Shown here one piece after another: positions 1-5,318 of a DNA stretch of 5,318 nt. The notes under the pieces are model-generated. The model saw only the letters and a list, made by a program, of their open reading frames with translations, did no database searches and was not told the origin of the DNA. Source of the DNA: an uncultured Carnobacterium sp. (GTDB taxonomy: Bacteria > Bacillota > Bacilli > Lactobacillales > Aerococcaceae); NCBI GenBank assembly GCA_905371865.1, contig CAJPNA010000113.1:1-5318 (forward strand). Reading direction: 5' to 3'. The position numbers and the translations under genes are program-made. The first letter of the stretch is position 1. Each line of letters begins with the position of its first letter.

Positions 1-1555
1 CTTTAGGATTCGCAACTGCAGCACGCGCAATCGCTAGCAATTGACGTTGCCCTTGAGACAACCCTTCTCCGTCTCCTGTAATTTCTGTTTGGTATCCTTG
101 TGGAAGACGTTTGATAAAGCTATGAGCATTTGCTAATTTTGCCGCTTTAATCACTTCATCATCTGTAGCATCTAATTTTCCATATCGAATATTATCCGCA
201 ATCGTTCCTGTAAATAAATGCGTATCTTGCAATACGATAGAAATGGTCTTACGCAAGTCATCTTTCTTAATCTTCGTTACTGGAATCTCGTCGAAAGTAA
301 TAACCCCTGAATCAATCTCATAGAAACGGTTGATTAAGTTTGTAATGGTTGTTTTACCAGCTCCTGTTGCCCCTACAAAGGCAACTTTTAATCCTGGTTC
401 AGCCCATACATTGATGTCTTTTAAAATACGAACTCCTGGTACATAGCCAAACTCTACATTATGAAGTTGAATATTCCCAACTACTGGAATCCGTTTGTCT
501 CCATCCACCCAGTACCAGTTATCTTTATCTTGTTGATCAAGAGTGACTGTCCCTTCATCAATCTCAGGTACTTCACGCAGAATCGCAAAAATACGTTCAG
601 CCCCAGCCATTGCGCTTAAAAGAACATTCATTTGTTGAGACATTTGCGCCAGTGGTTGCGCGAACGTTCTTGAGAATTGAAGGAAGGAAGCTAACCCTCC
701 GATATCCATCCAATTTATAATAACAAGATAGCCCCCAACAGCAGCGGTAATCGCATAGTTCATATAACTAATATTCCCTAAAATCGGGAACATAATCGTT
801 GAATAAAATTGTGCGTTGTTTGCTGCTTCTTGAAGTTCTCCGTTGAGTTTATCAAATTCATCTAACACTTTATGTTCATGGTTAAATACCTTAACCACCT
901 TTTGTCCTTCAATATGCTCTTCCACAAATCCATTCACTTGTCCGAGAATCGCTTGTTGCGCTGCGAATTGCTTTCCTGATTTGGCACCAAGCTTCTTCAC
1001 AATTTGGAACATCAAAAATACCATCGCAATCAGTAAAACCGTTAGAATTGGTGAAAGGATAATCATCATGATAAACGTTAACACTAATTGAAGTGTGGAA
1101 CTGATAATCATCAACATACTGTTGTTAAACGCATTTTGAATATTGTCAAAATCGTTCGTAAAACGAGACATTAAATCCCCGTGCTTATTCGTATCAAAGA
1201 AACGAATTGGCAAAGTTTGGATATGGTTAAATAAATCTCCACGCATTTTTTCGATTGTATTTTGTCCAACTGTTACCATTAAACGTGCAGAGAAGTAGCT
1301 GGCTGTTGCCCCAAGTACATAGACAATGGCGATAAAAACAAGCATTTTTGCTAATCCTGCTAAGTCTCCTGTTTCAATAAAATCATTGATTAATGGACGA
1401 ATGGCATAAGTTCCAATAATACCTGAAGCACTTGAAATGATTAAGCATACTACAACAACTGCAAGAGTCATCTTACTCTTCCATAAATATCCCCATAAGT
1501 CTGCCAAAGTTTGCTTCATATTTTCCGGACGTTTTGGCCCTTTAATTTTACTCAT
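1..1555 (-). CDS. Heterodimeric ABC multidrug exporter, second subunit (consensus Walker A half; EfrB/LmrD/BmrD-like), 3' end cut off
   Basis: This is a half-transporter with an N-terminal membrane domain fused to an ATPase domain. It is expected to pair in the cytoplasmic membrane with the product of the gene before it and export drugs or lipophilic compounds. I translated 518 residues from ATG 1555 (MSKIKGPKRPENMKQTL); the reading frame runs off the left edge. Hydrophobic helices lie near residues 29-50, 68-90, 145-190 (two) and 255-310. The ATPase domain shows Walker A GATGAGKT (395-402, Lys401), Q-loop Gln443 in SIVLQDTHLF, and signature LSQGQ (499-503) where LSGGQ is usual. The sequence ends at ANPK518, so Walker B, D-loop and H-loop (roughly the last 70-80 residues) are outside the window. 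In heterodimeric exporters such as TM287/288, the altered signature faces the degenerate ATP site of the partner. The start codon overlaps the upstream gene by 8 bases. Family assignment is firm; the substrate is unknown. Confidence 0.93.
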   Translation of the reverse strand, partial: MSKIKGPKRPENMKQTLADLWGYLWKSKMTLAVVVVCLIISSASGIIGTYAIRPLINDFIETGDLAGLAKMLVFIAIVYVLGATASYFSARLMVTVGQNTIEKMRGDLFNHIQTLPIRFFDTNKHGDLMSRFTNDFDNIQNAFNNSMLMIISSTLQLVLTFIMMIILSPILTVLLIAMVFLMFQIVKKLGAKSGKQFAAQQAILGQVNGFVEEHIEGQKVVKVFNHEHKVLDEFDKLNGELQEAANNAQFYSTIMFPILGNISYMNYAITAAVGGYLVIINWMDIGGLASFLQFSRTFAQPLAQMSQQMNVLLSAMAGAERIFAILREVPEIDEGTVTLDQQDKDNWYWVDGDKRIPVVGNIQLHNVEFGYVPGVRILKDINVWAEPGLKVAFVGATGAGKTTITNLINRFYEIDSGVITFDEIPVTKIKKDDLRKTISIVLQDTHLFTGTIADNIRYGKLDATDDEVIKAAKLANAHSFIKRLPQGYQTEITGDGEGLSQGQRQLLAIARAAVANPK

Positions 1556-3284
1556 CTCCTTTGGCTCCTTTCATTTGGGTTTCGTAAATATCACGATACA
1601 AGTCGTTTGATTCCATTAACTCTTCGTGCGTTCCTAGTCCGTTTACTTTACCATCATCTAATACAAGGATATTGTCTGCTCCTTGAATCGATGAAATACG
1701 TTGGGCAATAATAATAACCGTTGTTTCTGGTAAGTGATTGAAGAAAGCTTCGCGAATTTTTGAGTCAGTTGCCGTATCAACTGCTGACGTTGAATCGTCT
1801 AAAATTAACAGTGCTGGCTTTCGTAACATGGCACGAGCAATCGTAAGACGTTGTTTTTGTCCACCCGAGAAGTTTGAGCCTCCTTGTTCAACATGAGTGT
1901 CATATCCCTCAGGCATTTCCATAATAAAGTCATGCGCTTGTGCATATTTAGCAGCTTGTATCATCTCTTCTTCTGAAGCATTCGGATTTCCCCATAAGAG
2001 GTTTTCACGAATCGTTCCAGAGAATAGCGTATTCTTTTGTAACACCATGGATACGTTTTGACGCAAATCAGAAAATCGATAATCACGAACATCATGTCCA
2101 CCAACACGCACCGTACCAGCAGTTGTGTCATAAAGTCGAGGAATCAACTGTACAAGAGAGGATTTCCCTGAACCAGTTGGCCCGATAATTCCGAACACTT
2201 CACCGGGTTTAATCTTGAAGCTGATGTTGCTTAACACTTCTTCATCCTGTTGTTTTCCATAAGAGAAATGAACATGATCGAATTCCACTTCACCGTATAC
2301 TTTATCTACAGTAATTGGATATTCTGGTTCTTCTACATCGATATTTGTATCTAACACTTCGAAGATACGATCCATAGACGCTTTTGTCATTGTCAACATG
2401 ACGAACACGAATGAAATCATCATGAGGGACATCAAGATTTGTGTGATATAAGAAATGAAACTGATAAGATCTCCAGTTGTCATCGTTCCACTAATAACAA
2501 GTCCGCCCCCAAACCACATCACCGCAATTGTTACAGCATAAATCGTTAATTGCATGATTGGGTTATTCCACATCACGACATACATCGCATGTAGGGCACG
2601 TTCTCTATAGGTTGAGTTTTCTGCACCAAATTTTTTCTTTTCAAACATTTCACGAACAAACGATTTTACAACGCGAATTCCAATAAAGTTTTCTTGTAAA
2701 GTTCGGTTAATACCGTCTGTGGCTTGTTGTAATTTTCTAAAGCGAGGAAAGGCTGTAGAAATGATAAGCACTAATGATAGCACTAAAATTGGTATGGCTA
2801 CCATAAAAACGAGTGATAATTGCGCATTGATGCTTACTGCAAAGAAAATTGCAAAGAGAAACATCATTGGAGCACGTGCTAAAATACGCATCGTCATAAT
2901 GGCTGTATTTTGAACATTGTTGACATCACTGGTCATACGCGTGATTAAGGATGCATTGGAGAAGTGATCAATGTTTTTAAATGAGAAGGCTTGAATCTTC
3001 TTCATTTCAGCAGAACGTAACTCTGCAGCTACTCCAGTCCCAGCAATCGATGCAAATTTTGCCCCCAAAACACCCGCTGAAAGAGACACTATTGCTACAA
3101 AAATCATAATGAATCCTTGTTTTGCAATAAAGCCTAAGTCTTTATTAGGAATCCCTTCGTCGATAATTTGCTTCATAATAATCGGTTGCGCTACTTCACA
3201 GAGCACCTCGATTAAAATGGCAAAAAACGCTAAGAAAGGATATTTTTTATACTTACTAAAAAACGGAAGAATCTGTTTTAGCAT
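1548..3284 (-). CDS. Heterodimeric ABC multidrug exporter, first subunit with degenerate ATP site (EfrA/LmrC/BmrC-like)
   Basis: This is a complete 578-residue half-transporter, a normal length for the family, with six predicted helices (about 16-36, 55-75, 130-150, 155-176, 235-257, 265-290) followed by an ATPase domain. Visible motifs are Walker A GPTGSGKS (368-375, Lys374), Q-loop Gln416, signature FSGGQ (472-476), and Walker B LLILDD with Asp496 followed by Asp497 where the catalytic Glu normally sits. The switch region reads IIAQR, with Gln528 replacing the usual His. The Asp and Gln changes are both typical of the non-hydrolysing site in heterodimeric exporters (TM287, LmrC), so they are not evidence of decay. 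I chose ATG 3284 (MLKQILPFF) because AAGGAG at 3292-3297 lies 7 bases upstream. The frame stays open to a GTG at 3335, but that GTG lies inside the leader hairpin and has no ribosome binding site. The next gene overlaps the stop, so the pair forms one operon. Its substrate cannot be read from sequence. Confidence 0.95.
   Translation of the reverse strand: MLKQILPFFSKYKKYPFLAFFAILIEVLCEVAQPIIMKQIIDEGIPNKDLGFIAKQGFIMIFVAIVSLSAGVLGAKFASIAGTGVAAELRSAEMKKIQAFSFKNIDHFSNASLITRMTSDVNNVQNTAIMTMRILARAPMMFLFAIFFAVSINAQLSLVFMVAIPILVLSLVLIISTAFPRFRKLQQATDGINRTLQENFIGIRVVKSFVREMFEKKKFGAENSTYRERALHAMYVVMWNNPIMQLTIYAVTIAVMWFGGGLVISGTMTTGDLISFISYITQILMSLMMISFVFVMLTMTKASMDRIFEVLDTNIDVEEPEYPITVDKVYGEVEFDHVHFSYGKQQDEEVLSNISFKIKPGEVFGIIGPTGSGKSSLVQLIPRLYDTTAGTVRVGGHDVRDYRFSDLRQNVSMVLQKNTLFSGTIRENLLWGNPNASEEEMIQAAKYAQAHDFIMEMPEGYDTHVEQGGSNFSGGQKQRLTIARAMLRKPALLILDDSTSAVDTATDSKIREAFFNHLPETTVIIIAQRISSIQGADNILVLDDGKVNGLGTHEELMESNDLYRDIYETQMKGAKGDE
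1556..1570 (-). promoter_or_regulatory. Tandem Shine-Dalgarno sites before the second ABC subunit
   Basis: Two AAGGAG copies occur 9 bases apart within the last codons of the upstream gene (encoding KGAKGDE). The distal copy (1565-1570) ends 9 bases before ATG 1555 and is the workable one. The proximal copy (1556-1561) abuts the ATG with no spacer and cannot serve that start. The upstream stop TAA (1548-1550) lies inside the new frame, giving the overlap ATGAGTAA, so translational coupling of the two subunits is likely. Confidence 0.7.
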
Positions 3285-3291
3285 TTTTTCA

Positions 3292-3297
3292 CTCCTT
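3292..3297 (-). promoter_or_regulatory. Ribosome binding site deciding the start of the first ABC subunit
   Basis: AAGGAG sits 7 bases before ATG 3284 and fixes the start 17 codons inside the longest open frame. It follows immediately after the stop (3299-3301) of the 17-codon leader ORF, so ribosomes finishing that ORF would sit over or next to this site. Confidence 0.85.
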
Positions 3298-3298
3298 T

Positions 3299-3352
3299 TT
3301 ATGATTTTTGATAATAAAAAACTGCCTCTGGGCACACGCCAAAGACAAGCAT
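3299..3352 (-). CDS. Possible leader peptide of the ABC exporter operon (17 aa)
   Basis: A short ORF, ATG 3352 to TAA 3299-3301, encodes MLVFGVCPEAVFYYQKS. It begins about 16 bases after the predicted transcription start, spans both arms of the terminator-like hairpin and ends next to the exporter Shine-Dalgarno. That layout suits a sensor ORF: a ribosome held at or just after the start codon would cover the left hairpin arm (3338-3348) and prevent termination. Against it, there is no convincing Shine-Dalgarno upstream, part of the ATG can pair in a small hairpin, and a 17-codon ORF can arise by chance. No known leader peptide was recognised. Confidence 0.35.
   Translation of the reverse strand: MLVFGVCPEAVFYYQKS
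3316..3348 (-). terminator. Terminator-like hairpin in the exporter leader (probable transcription attenuator)
   Basis: Read on the minus strand, the left arm 3338-3348 (TTGTCTTTGGC) pairs with the right arm 3322-3333 (GCCCAGAGGCAG) across a GTGT loop. This gives about 11 pairs including three G-U pairs and one bulged C (3330); a 9-pair version with a 7-base loop is also possible. Six T follow directly (3316-3321), then ATTAT. There is no T-run on the other side, so it acts only on minus-strand transcripts. No minus-strand gene lies upstream (thrC points the other way), so the only transcript it can stop is the one from the promoter at 3375-3403. That makes it an attenuator of the exporter operon by inference. 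Confidence 0.65.
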
Positions 3353-3364
3353 TCTGCTAAGAAT
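3351..3364 (-). other. Small hairpin at the 5' end of the exporter leader
   Basis: ATTCT (3360-3364) and AGAAT (3351-3355) form a perfect 5-bp stem around a TAGC loop, and the right arm includes the first two bases of the leader ATG. An alternative AGCA-GAA-TGCT pairing (3348-3358) excludes it. It could influence access to the leader start codon, but with mostly A-T pairs it is weak. Confidence 0.3.
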
Positions 3365-3374
3365 TACTAAAATA

Positions 3375-3403
3375 AGTTTATCAAGGTTTGACTAGGTTTT
3401 CAA
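3375..3403 (-). promoter_or_regulatory. Sigma-A promoter of the ABC exporter operon
   Basis: On the minus strand, TTGAAA (3398-3403, 5 of 6 to consensus) and TAAACT (3375-3380, 4 of 6) are 17 bases apart, and TGA directly before the -10 supplies an extended -10 element. Transcription would start near A3368, giving a leader of about 84 bases. The spacer contains AAACCT twice at a 10-base period (3394-3399 and 3384-3389), and TTTGA/TCAAA arms around 8 bases overlap the -35. Either could be a repressor site, but no regulator is seen nearby. Confidence 0.7.
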
Positions 3404-3523
3404 ATGAAATCCTTTATTTTTTTAACTGAATTTTCATTTTATTTTAAGGGAATTCTTTTTTTTTCAAAAAAACAAAAATAGAATCTCCAATCGAATGTTT
3501 TTCATAGATAATAGCTCAGTGTT
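3404..3523. other. AT-rich spacer between the divergent promoters
   Basis: About 120 bases, almost entirely A and T tracts, separate the exporter promoter from the thrC promoter. I see no ORF with a ribosome binding site, no RNA gene and no mobile-element ends. The phased A and T runs suggest bent DNA or UP-element-like stimulation of one or both promoters. The imperfect inverted repeat in the middle is listed separately. Confidence 0.55.
3448..3488. repeat. Imperfect inverted repeat with long T and A tracts
   Basis: The left arm begins GGGAATTC followed by nine T (3448-3464). After C3465 come A7, C, A5 and TA, then GAATCTCC (3481-3488). The arms pair imperfectly (ATTC with GAAT, T tract with A tracts). 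It might be a protein binding or bending site in the divergent promoter region. It lacks a G+C-rich stem, so it is not a convincing intrinsic terminator, although transcripts in either direction would carry a U-run. Confidence 0.4.
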
Positions 3524-3553
3524 TTGTGTTTGCACCGCGATTTATGGTACAAT
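3524..3553 (+). promoter_or_regulatory. thrC: Promoter of thrC (extended -10)
   Basis: TACAAT (3548-3553, 5 of 6) is preceded by TGG, a clear extended -10 motif. The best -35 is weak: TTGTGT (3524-3529), 18 bases upstream. TTGCAC (3530-3535) is a better hexamer match but only 12 bases away, so it is unlikely to be used. The start site should be about 3559-3561, leaving a leader of only about 29 bases. That is too short for a T-box or a peptide attenuator, so any control by threonine would have to act at the promoter. Confidence 0.7.
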
Positions 3554-3577
3554 GAGCCAAACGAAATTTTAGAAAGC

Positions 3578-3582
3578 GAGGG
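3578..3582 (+). promoter_or_regulatory. thrC: Ribosome binding site supporting the GTG start of thrC
   Basis: GAGGG lies 6 bases before GTG 3589. It supports this non-ATG start, and the encoded N-terminus STIQYISTRD matches where threonine synthases normally begin. Confidence 0.75.
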
Positions 3583-3588
3583 ACTCAA

Positions 3589-5079
3589 GTGTCCACAATT
3601 CAATACATTAGTACACGAGACACAAACAACCGCGTTACAGCTTCACAAGCCATTTTAAAAGGAATTGCTGAAGACGGTGGTTTATATGTACCGACTACCC
3701 TCCCAGAAGTGACTCTGGACTGGGAAGTATTAAAAACTCAAAGCTATCAAGAAATTGCCATTGAAATTTTATCTGCATTTTTAACTGATTTTACAAAAGA
3801 CGAAATTACACATTGCGTGCATTCGGCGTACGACACAACATTTGATACAAAGGAAATCGCTCCTGTGAAGAAAGTTGGCGACCGTCATTTCATGGAACTC
3901 TTCCATGGAAGAACTATCGCCTTCAAAGACATGGCTCTATCTATCCTTCCATATCTTCTTACAACGGCTGCTAAGAAAAACAAATCTGATAAAGAAATCG
4001 TGATTCTAACAGCTACATCAGGAGACACTGGTAAAGCAGCTCTTGCAGGATTTGCGGATGTCCCTCATACAAACATCATCGTCTTTTATCCAAAAGGTGG
4101 TGTCAGTACGATTCAAGAACGCCAAATGGTGACACAAGCAGGCGACAACACATTTGTTTATGGTGTAGAAGGAAACTTCGATGACGCACAAACCAAAGTG
4201 AAAGAGTTATTTGCGGATAAAGAATTAAACGCAACACTTGCAGAAAAAGGATTCCAATTCTCTTCTGCAAACTCGATTAATATCGGACGTCTTTGCCCAC
4301 AAATCGTGTACTATGTATTCGCGTATGCACAATTAGTGAAAGACGGTACTCTTGCCATTGGCTCCCCAATGAACGTTGTGGTTCCAACGGGTAACTTCGG
4401 TAACATTCTAGCAGCCTACTATGCAAAAGAAATCGGTGTTCCAATCAACAAACTTATCTGTGCTTCAAATGAAAACGATGTGCTTGTTGATTTCTTCCAA
4501 ACAGGAACATATAACCGACTTCGCGAATTTAAATTAACAAGTTCGCCAAGTATGGATATCCTTGTTTCAAGCAACCTTGAGCGTTTCGTCTTCGAATTAA
4601 CAGAACGCAGCTCAGACAAAACGAATGCACTGATGACTTCTCTAAAAGAAAACGGAAGCTACTCTGTTCCAAATACAGACACTGCTCTCTTTAAGCAATT
4701 TTACGGAAACCGTGCTAGTCAAGAAGAAACGGCTCAAACGATTCATGATGTGTTCACGAACGAGCAGTATTTATTAGATCCACACACTGCGGTTGCGGAT
4801 TGTGTATATACGAAATATAAGAAAGAAACAGGAGACGCCACTCCTACTGTGGTGGTCTCGACTGCCAGTCCATACAAATTCCCACAAAGCGTACTTTCAG
4901 CATTAAACGTGGATACCAATCAATCTGACGCAGAACTGATGAACGCGATTCAACAAGTAAGTGGCATTGCCATTCCAACCGCTGTCACAAGCGTATTGGA
5001 TGCGCCAATCCGTCATACAAAAGTTCTTTCCATTGAAGGTATGAAACAATCTGTCCTTGATTCATTAAACATCCAATAA
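3589..5079 (+). CDS. thrC: Threonine synthase
   Basis: This cytoplasmic PLP enzyme converts O-phospho-L-homoserine and water to L-threonine and phosphate, the last step of threonine synthesis. The 496-residue length fits the longer form of the enzyme common in streptococci and relatives. The N-terminal domain (YISTRDTNNRVTASQAILKGIAEDGGLYVP) is characteristic. The PLP lysine is Lys113 in HGRTIAFKDMALS. SGDTGK (144-149) and PTGNFGN (266-272) form the cofactor and phosphate binding loops. The C-terminus, with STASPYKFP, also matches the family. Translation starts at GTG 3589 with GAGGG upstream; no in-frame ATG fits better. It is transcribed alone here: its own promoter lies upstream and a strong terminator follows 8 bases after the stop, so it is not in an operon with hom or thrB in this window. 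The frame is intact with no missing catalytic residues. Confidence 0.97.
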   Translation: MSTIQYISTRDTNNRVTASQAILKGIAEDGGLYVPTTLPEVTLDWEVLKTQSYQEIAIEILSAFLTDFTKDEITHCVHSAYDTTFDTKEIAPVKKVGDRHFMELFHGRTIAFKDMALSILPYLLTTAAKKNKSDKEIVILTATSGDTGKAALAGFADVPHTNIIVFYPKGGVSTIQERQMVTQAGDNTFVYGVEGNFDDAQTKVKELFADKELNATLAEKGFQFSSANSINIGRLCPQIVYYVFAYAQLVKDGTLAIGSPMNVVVPTGNFGNILAAYYAKEIGVPINKLICASNENDVLVDFFQTGTYNRLREFKLTSSPSMDILVSSNLERFVFELTERSSDKTNALMTSLKENGSYSVPNTDTALFKQFYGNRASQEETAQTIHDVFTNEQYLLDPHTAVADCVYTKYKKETGDATPTVVVSTASPYKFPQSVLSALNVDTNQSDAELMNAIQQVSGIAIPTAVTSVLDAPIRHTKVLSIEGMKQSVLDSLNIQ

Positions 5080-5087
5080 AACAAACA

Positions 5088-5131
5088 AAGACAAGAAAAA
5101 GTCGAATCGACTATTTCTTGTCTTCTTTTTT
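5088..5131 (+). terminator. Intrinsic terminator of thrC, possibly bidirectional
   Basis: The outer arms AAGACAAGAAA (5088-5098) and TTTCTTGTCTT (5114-5124) are perfectly complementary over 11 bp. After one A-A mismatch the stem continues as AGTCG/CGACT around an AAT loop. C5125 and six T (5126-5131) follow. On the minus strand the same hairpin is followed by a looser T-rich stretch (TTGTTTGTTTT), so it may also stop transcription from the convergent gene on the right. Confidence 0.92.
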
Positions 5132-5167
5132 CAATAAAAGATGAGTAAGAATCTACAAAAAAGGAAA

Positions 5168-5318
5168 TTAATTATTTGTGTAAGAATTATAATTCTGCGA
5201 AAGACCATTTATTAAATCAAGCAACTGCTTAAAACCAGAAAAATCAATTAAATGATTACTATAATTTCCCTTTATAAAATTAGAAAAAATTTCTTTTCCA
5301 ATATGATTAGTATCATTA
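5168..5318 (-). CDS. 3' end of an unidentified AT-rich gene (partial)
   Basis: The minus strand is open from the right edge to TAA at 5168-5170, giving the last 49 residues of a protein that starts outside the window; the end reads LLDLINGLSQNYNSYTNN. It is polar and Asn-rich with no membrane segment, and I recognise no family. Counting by hand gives about 32 G+C in 150 bases (21%), against roughly 43% in a sampled part of thrC, suggesting an accessory or recently acquired gene, though the sample is small. The other two minus-strand frames meet stops at the edge (TAA TGA). A 14-base palindrome AGAATTATAATTCT (5183-5196) lies inside it. A chance 49-codon frame in AT-rich DNA is unlikely but not excluded. 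Confidence 0.55.
   Translation of the reverse strand, partial: NDTNHIGKEIFSNFIKGNYSNHLIDFSGFKQLLDLINGLSQNYNSYTNN

Noticed and set aside
843..1091. 82-codon plus-strand ORF opposite the second ABC subunit
   Set aside because: It lies antisense within a clear transporter frame, has a biased Cys/Ser/Thr-rich composition and no recognisable domain.
1511..1711. 66-codon plus-strand ORF across the junction of the two ABC genes
   Set aside because: It is a shadow of two well-supported minus-strand frames and resembles no family.
2719..2913. 64-codon plus-strand ORF inside the first ABC subunit
   Set aside because: It is antisense to conserved membrane-domain coding sequence and looks like a shadow frame.
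1548..3284. Loss of the catalytic Glu as a sign of a pseudogene
   Set aside because: The frame is intact and the same replacements are normal in the degenerate half of heterodimeric exporters.
3109..3360. 83-codon plus-strand ORF covering the start of the exporter and its leader
   Set aside because: It is mostly the complement of the exporter N-terminus and leader hairpin, and no promoter for it was found.
3404..3523. CRISPR array, tRNA, small RNA or IS end in the divergent intergenic region
   Set aside because: There are no spaced direct repeats, cloverleaf arms, target-site duplications or transposase fragments, only A/T tracts.
3554..3588. T-box or threonine-responsive leader before thrC
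   Set aside because: The predicted leader is only about 29 bases and contains neither a terminator nor a run of Thr codons.
4419..4619. 66-codon minus-strand ORF inside thrC
   Set aside because: It is antisense to conserved threonine synthase sequence and is a shadow.
5183..5196. Perfect 14-base palindrome AGAATTATAATTCT as an operator
   Set aside because: It lies within coding sequence near a stop in about 21% G+C DNA, where short AT palindromes are expected by chance.

Overview
The window looks like chromosomal DNA of a low-G+C Gram-positive bacterium, probably Lactobacillales (streptococcal, enterococcal or carnobacterial type). The reasons are strong AAGGAG ribosome binding sites, an extended -10 (TGn) element in both promoters, a roughly 496-residue streptococcal-style threonine synthase, and a two-gene ABC exporter resembling EfrAB/LmrCD/BmrCD. 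No species can be fixed from the sequence alone.

Layout. From the left edge to about 3284, on the minus strand, lie two overlapping half-transporter genes. The first in transcription order (1548-3284, 578 aa) is complete. The second (1-1555) is cut by the window edge before its Walker B motif. Together they have the signature of an asymmetric heterodimeric multidrug exporter: the first subunit has Asp in place of the catalytic Glu and Gln in place of the switch His, and the second has an LSQGQ signature, so one of the two ATP sites should be hydrolytically impaired. From 3285 to 3588 is a divergent regulatory region. Its minus-strand side holds a good sigma-A promoter (3375-3403), then a short leader with a terminator-like hairpin and U-run (3316-3348) and a 17-codon ORF that starts just before the hairpin, ending at the transporter's Shine-Dalgarno. 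Its plus-strand side holds an extended -10 promoter and a very short leader for thrC.

From 3589 to 5079 (plus) is thrC, threonine synthase, with a GTG start, followed by a long intrinsic terminator hairpin (5088-5131). From 5168 to the right edge, on the minus strand, is the 3' end of a very AT-rich unidentified gene (about 21% G+C by hand count) that converges on thrC.

The exporter and thrC share only the divergent promoter region; nothing seen links them functionally. The most interesting feature is the probable transcription attenuator ahead of the exporter operon, organised like the ribosome-mediated attenuators known from Gram-positive antibiotic-resistance genes such as bmrCD.
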